A stretch of 50,101 bases of DNA from Alistipes sp. (GTDB taxonomy: Bacteria > Bacteroidota > Bacteroidia > Bacteroidales > Rikenellaceae), in contig JAJQCA010000057.1 of assembly GCA_021202985.1 (NCBI GenBank), positions 1 to 50,101 on the forward strand. The letters run 5' to 3'. How positions within the stretch are numbered: the first letter of the stretch is position 1; each line of letters opens with the position of its first letter. The notes beneath the pieces are model-generated. The model was not told where the DNA came from and did not search any database. It saw nothing but the letters and a program-made list of their open reading frames with translations. Positions 1 to 8,457 of the stretch are shown piece after piece. The position numbers and the translations under genes are program-made.

Positions 1-408
1 CCAAACCCATTTCCCCTTTTGTCGGGGGGGCGGGGTTTTGTTTAAAACACACATTTCACTTTTTCCCCCCCCCCCCCATCGGGGTCTCCTCATCCTTGCC
101 TCGGCTTCGTAAGCATGCTTACGGGGGCACTTTCCTTCGTCAGTCCGCTTCGGTCAGGGAGCGCGCTCCTTCGCCGGTTCATTTCGTTCAGGAGGTCATC
201 CTATAAAAAGTGTCAGGACTTTTGTGTCATTTCCGAACAATCCCCGCTCCGGAAACATTATTCCCCCGGGCATTGCCGGACCATCATCCTGCCGTTTGAT
301 TATCCGGTCCCGGCGGTAAGCCGCCGGTATTTTTTCCGTTCCCGTCACCCGGAAGGCCTGAATATTGTATTAACATGGTAATATTGAACAACTAAAAACA
401 GATTTGTT
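1..408. other. Intergenic region with homopolymer tracts and a palindromic repeat
   Basis: No credible gene is seen before the manganese catalase. The region opens with a G-rich stretch (about 24-36) and a run of 13 C at 65-77. A 16-bp perfect palindrome, CGTAAGCATGCTTACG, lies at 108-123 in a stretch that resembles, in reverse complement, the repeat near 23,784-23,870. An open frame at 115-381 lacks codon structure and any recognisable domain and was not called. A near-match to the Bacteroidetes -7 element, TAATATTG (379-386, one mismatch to TAnnTTTG), could serve the catalase. Confidence 0.6.
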
Positions 409-1392
409 ATGTTTTACCATGTCAAAGAATTGCAATTCAACGCCCGTGTTTCCAAACCGGACCCGCGTTTTGCCCGCCTGCTCCTTGAACAGTTCGGGGG
501 AGGCAACGGGGAACTCAAAGCCGCCATGCAGTATTTCGTGCAGGCATTCTCCTGCAAGAACCCGTACCCGGATAAGTATGACCTGCTGATGGATATCGCC
601 ACCGAGGAGTTCAGCCACCTCGAAATCGTGGGCGCCACCATCACCATGCTTCTCAACGGTGTCAACGGACAAATGAAGGACGCCGTGGAGTCGTCGCCGC
701 TTGCAGATATGATGAATGGTAAAGCCACCAAGGAAGAATATATCCACCGTGCGCTGTTCTACCCGCAGTTCGACGTGCTCACCGCCGGCGGACCGACCGT
801 TACCGACAGCAACGGCGCCCCGTGGACCGGTGCTTACGTTAACGCCAACAGCGACCTTACCGTGGACCTCCGTTCCAATATCGCCGCCGAATCGAGGGCC
901 AAGATAGTGTACGAATACCTGATGAAATTCACGGACGACCCCTATGTCAAAGAGACACTCGGATTCCTTATGACACGCGAGATTACCCACTTCCAGCAGT
1001 TCGAGGCCGCCCTGGACACCATCCAGCCGAATTTCCCCCCGGGCGTGTTGCAGGAAGACCCGCGCCACGGCAACCTCTATTTCAATATGTCGCAGGGCCA
1101 GGACGCCGAAGGCCCGTGGAACGAGGGTACCAGCACGAGGACTAAGGAAGAATGGAACCGCATCGACGACCCGCTCGATTTCGTGTGCCGTACCAACGGC
1201 CTGACCGACATTACCCCGGGCGACTCCGTTCCCTCGAACGACGACCTGCGTAAACTGGACGAGGAGCTGAGCCGCACCCGCAGCCAGGAGGTAACTTCGG
1301 CCACCCCGATGGAGGATATAAGCTGGAGCACCTACGGTGAGGAAATGCAGCCGAAAACCCACAGGACCCGGAAGGTGAAAGAGAAAGCCTGA
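409..1392 (+). CDS. Manganese catalase family protein
   Basis: Predicted di-manganese (non-haem) catalase that converts hydrogen peroxide to water and oxygen, probably in the cytoplasm since no signal peptide is visible. The four-helix ligand pattern is present: Glu35 (GNGELKAAM), Glu67 and His70 in ATEEFSHLE, Glu161 in AAESRAK, and Glu191/His194 in REITHFQQFE. The order and spacing match Mn catalases of the Lactobacillus and Thermus type. At 327 residues it is slightly long; the last ~50 residues are Ser/Thr/Arg/Lys-rich and look disordered. It is monocistronic, followed at once by a strong terminator. The isolated setting suggests an oxidative-stress role (inference). The family call is firm; catalytic activity is inferred from intact ligands. 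Confidence 0.93.
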   Translation: MFYHVKELQFNARVSKPDPRFARLLLEQFGGGNGELKAAMQYFVQAFSCKNPYPDKYDLLMDIATEEFSHLEIVGATITMLLNGVNGQMKDAVESSPLADMMNGKATKEEYIHRALFYPQFDVLTAGGPTVTDSNGAPWTGAYVNANSDLTVDLRSNIAAESRAKIVYEYLMKFTDDPYVKETLGFLMTREITHFQQFEAALDTIQPNFPPGVLQEDPRHGNLYFNMSQGQDAEGPWNEGTSTRTKEEWNRIDDPLDFVCRTNGLTDITPGDSVPSNDDLRKLDEELSRTRSQEVTSATPMEDISWSTYGEEMQPKTHRTRKVKEKA

Positions 1393-1700
1393 CAACATAC
1401 TTCTGAAAACAGTGCTGCCCGGTTTGCCGGGCAGCACTGTTTTTTTAAATACGGCGGTATATCAAAACAACCCGCACAAATCCGGCCTTCCGGGATATAC
1501 GTAGCTCCCCATACCGGAACAGATACAATGACAGGGAATTGAAACACAAGCCGCATGGGTATAACCCCACCGGCATGTTTTTGGGCACATATCCTGGTCT
1601 CACGGCCGGTAGCAAGCAAAGTGTGACAGTAAATATCCCGCTTATCCGGATAACCGCCCACCATCCGGCGAGGCCGGTTTCCTGACCGTTACCGTAGTCC
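1393..1700. other. Intergenic region between convergent genes
   Basis: Beyond the terminator at 1409-1446, the rest of this ~300-bp stretch shows no gene. I looked on the minus strand for a continuation of the BatD-like protein (its missing C-terminal half and membrane anchor). The open frames do not resemble it. Confidence 0.5.
1409..1446 (+). terminator. Intrinsic terminator after the Mn catalase gene
   Basis: A perfect 14-bp stem (1409-1422 pairing with 1427-1440, beginning ACAGTGCTGCCCGG) with a 4-nt loop is followed by a run of T at 1440-1446. This is a textbook Rho-independent terminator for the catalase. Confidence 0.92.
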
Positions 1701-2576
1701 TTATTCCGTCACCGTGATTGTAAGCGGCCCGGAAGAGATTCGTTTGTCTATTATACGGGTGCTCCCCGTTTCTTCGTCGATTTGCTCCTGAGACCTGAAG
1801 AGATCCGAAAAGGGGTCCCTGGAAGGTTTTCTCGGTCCCCGGGTCCTGACCCGTATCCCTACGGTCATTTCGAGAGGGTCGATAACCAGCTCACCCGTGC
1901 GTTCAGGAAACAACAGGTAGTCTTTGAATACCACGGTCAGATATGGGACGGACTCATATACATCCTGAGTGCCGGCGTGGACTTCATTACTTAGCTCCAC
2001 CACCCGGAACCCGTCGAAAGAGGGCAGTCCGATATCTTTAACGCCCTCGGTTTCCAGCCTCGAGTAGACCTTGTAAATTATACGTATGTTGCCGTCCATC
2101 GAAACCGAATCTTTGTCGGTGATGGCACGGATAAATATATCCGTGTCGGTTATCGAATCCTCCCCTTGCGTAAAATCGTTCGCATGCACGGCTTCGAGGC
2201 TGAAAGGCCGGGAGGTATATCGTAAGTTTCCTGCCTCGGTACGTGCGGAGGCTATGCCGATATTGTATGTCCCCGGCGAATTCGCCTTAAGGATAAATGT
2301 ATACTTATAACTGTTTACCGTTTTGGAGACACCGTTTTCCACGGAGGTGTACGAAGAAGCGGAGGCAATAGGGCCGCCTGTTATTTCCAGTCCGCTGTTC
2401 GCTATCGAAGGAAGGGAGAATCCTGTGACTTTTTCATGTGCCGTAAATTCGAGCCGGAACGGTTCGCCCACTATAATCTCCGAAGGGGCGTCGATTTTGA
2501 AAGTAAACCGTTGACCGGATACCGCCGCGGGAAGAAAAACCAACAGTAATGCAAGTAACCTTTTGAAAGAAAACAT
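1701..2576 (-). CDS. BatD-like protein, short form lacking the C-terminal half
   Basis: Signal peptide (first ~21 residues, ending near AVSG/Q), then sequence of the BatD (oxygen-tolerance) type: an immunoglobulin-like start (SEIIVGEPFRLEFTAHEKV), the ITGGPIASASSYTSVENGVS region typical of BatD, then TYNIGIASA. A second domain follows, with DIFIRAITDKDSV and SFDGFRVVEL. BatD proteins are usually about 550-600 residues with a C-terminal membrane helix, and sit in bat operons with BatA/B/C/E. This one has 291 residues, ends after SSGPLTITVTE with no membrane segment, and has no Bat neighbours. It may be a genuine soluble short form or a degenerate remnant. The start is an ATG followed directly by a good signal sequence. 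Confidence 0.72.
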   Translation of the reverse strand: MFSFKRLLALLLVFLPAAVSGQRFTFKIDAPSEIIVGEPFRLEFTAHEKVTGFSLPSIANSGLEITGGPIASASSYTSVENGVSKTVNSYKYTFILKANSPGTYNIGIASARTEAGNLRYTSRPFSLEAVHANDFTQGEDSITDTDIFIRAITDKDSVSMDGNIRIIYKVYSRLETEGVKDIGLPSFDGFRVVELSNEVHAGTQDVYESVPYLTVVFKDYLLFPERTGELVIDPLEMTVGIRVRTRGPRKPSRDPFSDLFRSQEQIDEETGSTRIIDKRISSGPLTITVTE

Positions 2577-2676
2577 ATATCAGGATTTAGATAGCGGTCG
2601 TAAAGTTACTAATAAAGGGGGCGAGATGCCAAATATTTCCGTGCAGAGACTTAATATAGTATGTCATTCTCAATGG

Positions 2677-3528
2677 TTATATCCTCCTTACCATTTCGAA
2701 CTGCCGGCCGGAAGGGAGAATATTTACCGATTCGAGGAATCCGGTTATGGAGAGGCATGTCGTTTCGGTGTTTATAACTTTAATGCCGTCACAGCTGTTC
2801 AGGCGCATTATTTCGGCCAGCATGAGGGAGCCGGCTCCCTGCCGGCGGTAACGGCGGTCGACAGCAAGTTGGGTAATGTCGCCCGTTGCCGGTTCGAATA
2901 TGCAATACCCGGCCAGAACTTCCCCCCGGAACGCACCGAGACCCACGAAATCGTCCGCCGCCCGCCGAACGGCCTCCGCGCTGTTTTGCCACGATGGTCG
3001 GAAATCCCGGAATCCGGCCACCTCGCCGGGGTCCGCCGGGTCGATGGGCCTTAGTGTAAACTCCCTGCCCTTTTCCTGCGACAGGTTCATTACAGCCCCG
3101 TTCTCCTGCCGGAAATAGTTGAACTCCCGGGTTACCTCGAAGCCGAGGTTGCGGTATACCGACACCGCTTTTGCGTTGTGCTGCAACACCTCCAACAGGT
3201 ATTGCCGGATACCCATACCACGCAGGTACGGGATGGAATATTCGAAAATGGCGGTGGCGAGACCCCGGCCGCGGTACTCCCCGACCGTACCCGTTCCCGT
3301 ATCGTAAGCGGTGGGAAGGCCGCCGAAGCTGCCGGTGCCGTTCAGGGTGAACGCCACTATGTCCTCTCCGTCGAACGCGGCGAAAGAGAGTTCCGGATCG
3401 AACCCGCGGCGGCGAAGCATGGCCGCAAGCTGACCGCTGTCGAGTTGCATCTCGTAGTCGGCGAAGGCCCGTGAAAACGACGCGTAGATTTTTTCGTGGC
3501 CCGTTCCGGCCAGCGATCTGATTTCCAT
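2677..3528 (-). CDS. GNAT N-acetyltransferase with two tandem GNAT domains
   Basis: Cytoplasmic protein of 283 residues with two acetyl-CoA-binding motifs. The first domain carries GEYRGRGLATAIFEYS (around residue 87) and is followed by NAKAVSVYRNLGFEVTREF, the usual GNAT beta6-beta7 end. The second carries DRRYRRQGAGSLMLAEIMR (around residue 230). Both contain the R/Q-x-x-G-x-G/A motif A, so both could bind acetyl-CoA, although in double-GNAT proteins one copy is often inactive. The substrate cannot be read from sequence. The gene lies 5 bp downstream of the DUF1801 gene on the same strand, so the two are probably co-transcribed. Confidence 0.85.
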   Translation of the reverse strand: MEIRSLAGTGHEKIYASFSRAFADYEMQLDSGQLAAMLRRRGFDPELSFAAFDGEDIVAFTLNGTGSFGGLPTAYDTGTGTVGEYRGRGLATAIFEYSIPYLRGMGIRQYLLEVLQHNAKAVSVYRNLGFEVTREFNYFRQENGAVMNLSQEKGREFTLRPIDPADPGEVAGFRDFRPSWQNSAEAVRRAADDFVGLGAFRGEVLAGYCIFEPATGDITQLAVDRRYRRQGAGSLMLAEIMRLNSCDGIKVINTETTCLSITGFLESVNILPSGRQFEMVRRI

Positions 3529-3533
3529 ATACG

Positions 3534-3926
3534 TTATATTTTATCGTGCAGTGCAATCGCCTCGTCGAGTACCGCGCGGATGGTATCGACGGGCAGGTCG
3601 GCGTTCGGGTCCACCCGCAGGATTTTCATCCGTGCCCGGTTACCCTGCTCCAGTGCCGGATTATGCAGCCTGTTTCCGTCGGCCATCAGGATATATGGAT
3701 GACCGGTCGCCCGGTCGGTCCATAGATAGCAAAGAATACGGCCGCGGCAGGTGAAGCAAGGCATCCCGTATTTCACTGTTTCGGTTATGTCCCCGTCATG
3801 GTCGAGCAGCAGGCTGCGAAGGGCCAGAAGCGTTCCCCTTTCCGGCTCAGGCTTGTCGAGGTAGAAACTCCCGGTGTCGTTTTTAATCGGTCCCATTTTC
3901 GGTGTTTTGCCCGGATTGTTTTGCAA
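3534..3926 (-). CDS. DUF1801 domain-containing protein
   Basis: Small cytoplasmic protein (130 residues) of the DUF1801/YdhG-like fold. The recognisable core runs from LDKPEPERGTLLALRSLLL through ITETVKYGMPCFTCRGRI and ends with EQGNRARMKILRVDPNADLP. The family is common in Bacteroidetes, often as a single-domain protein of 110-130 residues, and its biochemical function is not established. An internal ATG at residue 11 (MGPIKNDTG) could be the true start. It is the first gene of a likely two-gene unit with the GNAT gene. Confidence 0.8.
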   Translation of the reverse strand: MQNNPGKTPKMGPIKNDTGSFYLDKPEPERGTLLALRSLLLDHDGDITETVKYGMPCFTCRGRILCYLWTDRATGHPYILMADGNRLHNPALEQGNRARMKILRVDPNADLPVDTIRAVLDEAIALHDKI

Positions 3927-4072
3927 TATACGAAAAAACGGCTGGGTTAAGTCTCCCTGCCGGATTAGGTATCGCTTGGGCCGGAGAGATGGCGAGGCTT
4001 GATTTTTTTACTATTTTTACCATTCCGGCCCGTCGGTTTTGCGGCAGGTACGGTAAAGATAATTAAGCGCAT

Positions 4073-4981
4073 ATGGAAACCCCGTTCATTATACCGGCAT
4101 TGGCCTGCGCCGTTTTTTTCGCTTCGTCCGCCTCCGCACAACCGCTTCCCGTCCACACCACTCCCGACGGAGAGGAGTACGTCACCTCGTATTATACCGA
4201 CGGGGACTGCCACCTTCGTAACTTCGACTTTGTCGACCTGTTCTCCCTGCCCGGGGACGTACTACGCGACAGTCTCGGCAACGCTGTAGGCTACCTGACG
4301 GCGAACGATTTCTTCGACGACAACGGCTTTGCATATTTATATATCCCGGGCGGAACACTTACCTGCTGGCGGACAAAAATGCTGGTGGACCCCGACGGGA
4401 ACGAAATGGAAGTCAGGGAAATAATTCCCGTCGCGGAAAGGCAGGCCGGTGGTAAACTGGGGTATTACCATCGCTCCGGAGCCGGCATGCCCTCCTACCT
4501 AAGCCTGGCGGAAACCCTTTCGGCCCGAAGGGCTGAGATAGATTTCTGTGAATTTTACGAAACTTACGGCGTATTGTTCCGCCGTCTTATCAGCCGCCGG
4601 ATGTATGCCGCTAAATACTCCCGGCTCGTGGATATACTGCTGATAGCGCATGAGGATTTGGATGGGAAAGATTGGAAATACGACTTTGTTGAGAGCATAA
4701 TGGAAAGCCATTGGAACCATTGCAGGAAGGTACCCAACTACGCTGCTTACCTCGGGAGCTATTATGAAGCGCTGCGGGATAAGATGGGTGCCGGTGTGGA
4801 AGAGCGGTTGCGGGACCGCTTCAGTGAAACGGAAACGGAGTACAGTAACCGGCAAACTGTTGTCTGGGCCTATTCTTTCTGGTACCGCCGCAGGTTGGAA
4901 GGTAAAACCGATGAAATCCGCCGCCTTCTCTCCACCGTGCGGGACGATTTCGCACCCCGCACCAAAGACCGGATATTCTGA
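4073..4981 (+). CDS. Secreted or periplasmic protein of unknown function
   Basis: I do not recognise this 302-residue protein. It begins with a plausible signal peptide (hydrophobic stretch PALACAVFFASSASA, cleavage near residue 22), so it should be exported. Residues ~25-130 look like beta-strands with aromatic and acidic residues (for example TSYYTDGDCHLRNFDF). Residues ~150-300 are predicted helical and rich in Tyr, Arg and Glu. There is no lipobox, no C-terminal sorting signal and no metal motif I can identify. It is convergent with the CE15 gene and ends about 200 bp before the shared terminator. The ATG choice is supported by the signal peptide. Confidence 0.7.
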   Translation: METPFIIPALACAVFFASSASAQPLPVHTTPDGEEYVTSYYTDGDCHLRNFDFVDLFSLPGDVLRDSLGNAVGYLTANDFFDDNGFAYLYIPGGTLTCWRTKMLVDPDGNEMEVREIIPVAERQAGGKLGYYHRSGAGMPSYLSLAETLSARRAEIDFCEFYETYGVLFRRLISRRMYAAKYSRLVDILLIAHEDLDGKDWKYDFVESIMESHWNHCRKVPNYAAYLGSYYEALRDKMGAGVEERLRDRFSETETEYSNRQTVVWAYSFWYRRRLEGKTDEIRRLLSTVRDDFAPRTKDRIF

Positions 4982-5186
4982 GTTGAAAGCTGCTATTTCC
5001 GGTCTCTTTCCGGTTCATCCGGCTTTATGCAGGCCGGACAGAGGTCTTAGTCATTGCGCTGTTAAACGTATCGGTTACTTCTATAATAACCTTGGCAGGC
5101 TTTAAACATAACGAATATTTTATCTCTTCCCATATTTCACAATTAACTTCAAACGGCTGAAAAGCATTATTGTAAACATCAATTAA

Positions 5187-5218
5187 ATAAAGCCGCACCA
5201 TCAGGTGCGGCTTTATTC
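5187..5218. terminator. Bidirectional terminator between the unknown secreted protein and CE15
   Basis: A perfect 14-bp stem, AATAAAGCCGCACC (5187-5200) pairing with 5205-5218, has a 4-nt ATCA loop. A/T-rich arms on both sides suit termination in both directions between two convergent genes. Confidence 0.88.
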
Positions 5219-5239
5219 TTATAAGTCGGGCTCCGGGAG

Positions 5240-6712
5240 TCAATCCAGATATTTTTGCCACCACTCGGCGAACCAGGGCCACTCGAGGTAGTCCACATGG
5301 CCTCCGATATGGTTACGGAAACCGATATCACCGTCGATATAAGCCTTGTCGGGAATAGGCATTTCGTCGTGGCATACCAGACCCGAACCACCTAAGAGTT
5401 CATACACCCGGCTTGCGGCCACGCAGTTAAGGTAGGTGCCGTCCGGGTCGGCCCAGTAATCCTCCGTTCCGGTGCCGATAAATACGGGCCGCGGGGCGCA
5501 AAGGGCCAGCAGCGCATGGGTGTCGACCGGCAGCGAAGCAATCTTGCGGGGCAGGTAACCGCCCTCCTCGGCCGGGCCGGCCCATTTGAAGGCGTTGCCG
5601 GCCAGCCAGTGGTATTCCGCACGGGTGAGTACGCTTTCGAAATCCTGCCCGAAATGCCTCCGGATGGGCGACGCCCCGAGCGCTCCCGAATTGCTGATAT
5701 AGGCGGCCGCAAGGCGCGGCTCCGCAGCCATTGTCACCAGCGCTCCCTTGCCGAAACGGGAGTGGCCCGTAACGGCCACGCTGCGGGCGTCGGTCCTGTT
5801 CCATGTCTCGAACAGGTCTATAAGCCGTGTCACGCCCCATCCCCATGCCTGGAGGGCGCCCCAGTCTTCCGGCTTGCGCCAGTTGCCCTGGTTCACCAAT
5901 CCGATCAGATAGTCGGTAAGGAACTCGCCGCTGTCGGGCTGGATCGCGTAACAGTCCATCTGCACCAGCGCCCAGCCCCGGCTGATACATTCCTGTACAT
6001 AAACAGAATGGGTCCAGAACCTCGCGGTAGACAACTGAACCACTACCGGCACATTGGTTGCCCCTTCGGGAATAAACATCCTCGCGTTTATCTCCGGGCG
6101 GTTGCGGATTTCGGGATAGAGTGAAGTACCTATGGTGCCTTTGAGGAACCATTCCTCATATCTCACATCGGGGGCATCCTCCAGCGACAGTACGGAGGAA
6201 AACTCGGTCTCCCAATCTACCGACAGACTGTCCGCCTCCTCGGGGACCACGCCCCATATCTCCCGGAAGCAAAACCCGGCCAGTTCCGGACGCCGCCGGC
6301 TTATCCACTGCAACGGGCTTTCCACCGGGGTGCCGTCGAACATGGTCAGAAGGTCTATGGGTTCGTAAGGGCAGAGAAGTTCCGGATCGTCCTTGTAGTT
6401 TACCCACAGCCCGAAATCGGAACGGGACACCACGTAGGTCCCGGGGGAACCCGGCGCATAACCGTCGCCGTCGTTATAACCCCGCCCGGGGTCCGCCGGG
6501 TCGCGGTATTTCAGGCCGGAGGGTTTATTCGGGTCCTCGTCCGCGGGCGGCAGGTCGGGGAACGTTACGCCGAGCTGGTGCATCATCTGCTGGCGGTCCA
6601 TTTCGGTGGTCACGTCCCTGGGAGGAAATTCCGGAAACAGATTGCCGCCCTGCGCCGCCGCCGCTGTAAAAAGAGAGGCAGCGGCAATGGAAAGTAAAGA
6701 AGTTTTTATCAT
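5240..6712 (-). CDS. Secreted glucuronoyl esterase-like protein (CE15)
   Basis: Signal peptide (residues 1-20, ending AAAA/QGG), then an alpha/beta-hydrolase resembling bacterial carbohydrate esterase family 15. Such enzymes hydrolyse ester bonds between 4-O-methyl-glucuronic acid of xylan and lignin alcohols. The nucleophile elbow GHSRFGKGA places Ser318, with the adjacent Arg typical of CE15. The probable catalytic His472 is in GGHVDYLEWPWF near the C-terminus. Trp-rich segments (LQAWGWG, 288-293) fit uronate-binding surfaces. The catalytic acid is not assigned: it varies in position among bacterial CE15. At 490 residues it is longer than the ~400-residue catalytic core, with an extra N-terminal segment at 25-115. 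Monocistronic. Substrate specificity is inferred from family. Confidence 0.85.
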   Translation of the reverse strand: MIKTSLLSIAAASLFTAAAAQGGNLFPEFPPRDVTTEMDRQQMMHQLGVTFPDLPPADEDPNKPSGLKYRDPADPGRGYNDGDGYAPGSPGTYVVSRSDFGLWVNYKDDPELLCPYEPIDLLTMFDGTPVESPLQWISRRRPELAGFCFREIWGVVPEEADSLSVDWETEFSSVLSLEDAPDVRYEEWFLKGTIGTSLYPEIRNRPEINARMFIPEGATNVPVVVQLSTARFWTHSVYVQECISRGWALVQMDCYAIQPDSGEFLTDYLIGLVNQGNWRKPEDWGALQAWGWGVTRLIDLFETWNRTDARSVAVTGHSRFGKGALVTMAAEPRLAAAYISNSGALGASPIRRHFGQDFESVLTRAEYHWLAGNAFKWAGPAEEGGYLPRKIASLPVDTHALLALCAPRPVFIGTGTEDYWADPDGTYLNCVAASRVYELLGGSGLVCHDEMPIPDKAYIDGDIGFRNHIGGHVDYLEWPWFAEWWQKYLD

Positions 6713-6768
6713 TGCGGTGAAGTTTAGGTTATGCGGAAAAGGCCGGAGCCGTCGGCGGCCCGGTTTTG

Positions 6769-6798
6769 CAAAAATATAATTTCCGGGCTGTTTTACAA
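6769..6798 (-). promoter_or_regulatory. Bacteroidetes-type promoter for the CE15 gene
   Basis: Read on the minus strand, TTG (6796-6798) and TATTTTTG (6769-6776) are separated by 19 nt. This matches the Bacteroidetes -33/-7 arrangement (TTTG, N19-21, TAnnTTTG) and leaves a leader of about 50 nt before the CE15 ATG. Confidence 0.65.
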
Positions 6799-6826
6799 CT
6801 TAATATAAACCGGATTTGCCACTCCC

Positions 6827-8284
6827 TTACCTTCCGGCTGATTCTTTATAGGACTGCCGGTCTTCTTTATGTATCCTGTAAATAAGATCCTCCGGAAGCC
6901 CCCGGATATTGGTGTAGAATATTTCATTATAAGCTTGCAAAACGAAAAATATTTCGCGAAGCCTCTGGTAGTGCAGGAATTTCTTGACCGATTGCCAGAT
7001 ATAATTGCTCAGCAATATAATACATACGGGAATTAGCATTATAGATCCCATTCGTAACAAAACTGCGAAGTCGAGAGTCAGATTATGAAAAAACGGGGAT
7101 TCGGGATACTTCCTGTAACCGATATAGGTAAGGAGGGCTACGATGAGTAACACTGCCAAAGAATAGTAGGCGATGGTGCGCGTCCAGTAGGCGACAACCC
7201 GGGACGAGGATGCCATCCGGATATGTGCCTCGTTTTTAACCAAAATGCTGTATTCGTCTTTGGATGCCAGTTGTATCCTCATCTTCAACTTGTTCAGTGC
7301 ATTCTTACTACGTGCGTTCTCGGTGTTCCATTTTACATGTTTCATCAGATGGAAGGCTTCACGGCGGCACAGGTATTTGTCGTAGTAAAGATATGGGAAC
7401 TGACAGTAATCCTCGGTATCGCAGGCAAATTCGGAACGGAGGCTGAAACGGAAAAACCACCCCGCAGCATTAAAAAAGGTCAATTCAGGGTCGCTCGTAT
7501 TTCCCTCTTTCAAAAGGAGGGAAAGCTTTTCGTAGTATTTAGCGGATACATATTCCCGAAGAAAATCCGAATTTACATCGTATTGTTTTTCCGTGGTTTC
7601 ACAAGGTTCCGGCGCATCTGTTACCGCAAGGTCCCGGGTGTCGCCCAAATAGATGCAGTATGCCTTATGGTTTAGCTTTTCAATGATTTTGTCCAGAGTA
7701 CGCGAACCGGCTGAACATCCTCCATTTAAAAGGGAAAGTGTCTCGTCCCGGAAGGCTTTTTTCTCATTTTGGTCTATATAGTCGTACAGAAGGTCCGCAT
7801 ACTGTTTGATAAAATGTCTCTTGGAATCTTCCCCGAGTTGCTTCTTTTGTTTTTTGAGTGAGCAGAATTTTCTTCGCACTTTCCAGTTCTTAAACCTTAT
7901 ATCGGAAAAAACCAGCGACGGGATAACGCTTTCTATGAAATGCTTGGTCCTCACATACTTGAAACTATCCTTGTCCATGTCCTTGATGTCCCTGCGGTAA
8001 AATATATTACCGATGGCGTAGGCAAGGATAATAAAAGTGAAGAAAATGACCAGCCAGAACCATCCCTGGAAATTATTCGATATAAGCAGTTCGATCTTGG
8101 TGGCGTATTCCGGATCGGTTTCCTGCACAACCGGGTAACCGAAATAGAGCATTACGGCGGGAATGCCCACCGATGCGATTACGCAGAACAGAAATATGAT
8201 TCCGGGAACTACGGAACCTATAATGTCTATCAGAAAGTCGTTGATAACCTTCACGCTGGTCTTAGCATATTCGATATCGCTCAT
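6827..8284 (-). CDS. Membrane protein of unknown function, four predicted helices
   Basis: Unrecognised 485-residue protein. Two N-terminal membrane segments (about residues 25-50, GSVVPGIIFLFCVIASVGIP, and 75-97, GWFWLVIFFTFIILAYAIGN) are followed by a ~270-residue soluble Lys/Asp/Tyr-rich domain. Two more segments then follow (SLAVLLIVALLTYIGY and MLIPVCIILLSNYIW) and a short basic tail. I start it at the ATG at 8284 (MSDIEYAKTS). The frame continues upstream to a TTG at 8326, but a TAACTTTG -7 element overlaps that codon. The gene is visibly more AT-rich and Lys-rich than its neighbours, suggesting horizontal acquisition. A role in stress or defence would be a guess. Confidence 0.72.
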   Translation of the reverse strand: MSDIEYAKTSVKVINDFLIDIIGSVVPGIIFLFCVIASVGIPAVMLYFGYPVVQETDPEYATKIELLISNNFQGWFWLVIFFTFIILAYAIGNIFYRRDIKDMDKDSFKYVRTKHFIESVIPSLVFSDIRFKNWKVRRKFCSLKKQKKQLGEDSKRHFIKQYADLLYDYIDQNEKKAFRDETLSLLNGGCSAGSRTLDKIIEKLNHKAYCIYLGDTRDLAVTDAPEPCETTEKQYDVNSDFLREYVSAKYYEKLSLLLKEGNTSDPELTFFNAAGWFFRFSLRSEFACDTEDYCQFPYLYYDKYLCRREAFHLMKHVKWNTENARSKNALNKLKMRIQLASKDEYSILVKNEAHIRMASSSRVVAYWTRTIAYYSLAVLLIVALLTYIGYRKYPESPFFHNLTLDFAVLLRMGSIMLIPVCIILLSNYIWQSVKKFLHYQRLREIFFVLQAYNEIFYTNIRGLPEDLIYRIHKEDRQSYKESAGR

Positions 8285-8323
8285 AAGCCGGGTATAGTAA
8301 GGGGTAAATATTAATTCGCCGGG

Positions 8324-8331
8324 CAAAGTTA
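8324..8331 (-). promoter_or_regulatory. -7 promoter element for the four-helix membrane protein
   Basis: TAACTTTG on the minus strand matches TAnnTTTG exactly and lies about 40 nt upstream of the preferred ATG (8284). It overlaps the alternative TTG codon, so it argues for the later start. No convincing -33 element is visible. Confidence 0.5.
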
Positions 8332-8431
8332 ATATAAATGGTTAAAAATTAACCGGGTGTATCTATTTCGGCATCAAAAATCATGTTACTGTTTACCACC
8401 CCCCGGTGGCCCGGGTTCGGGATAAAAAACC

Positions 8432-8439
8432 TATATTTG
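8432..8439 (+). promoter_or_regulatory. -7 promoter element for the small two-helix protein
   Basis: TATATTTG matches TAnnTTTG exactly and is followed 18 nt later by the ATG at 8458. It lies inside the longer open frame that begins at 8383, so it supports the shorter protein. Confidence 0.5.
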
Positions 8440-8457
8440 AGACGGCAGACAAAACAA

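Noticed and set aside
115-381. 88-codon open frame before the catalase
   Set aside because: It covers the palindromic repeat, has low-complexity Arg/Ser/Pro content and no domain, so it reads as chance.
370-1437. Long minus-strand open frame opposite the Mn catalase
   Set aside because: It is the mirror of a clearly recognisable gene in GC-rich DNA and matches no family.
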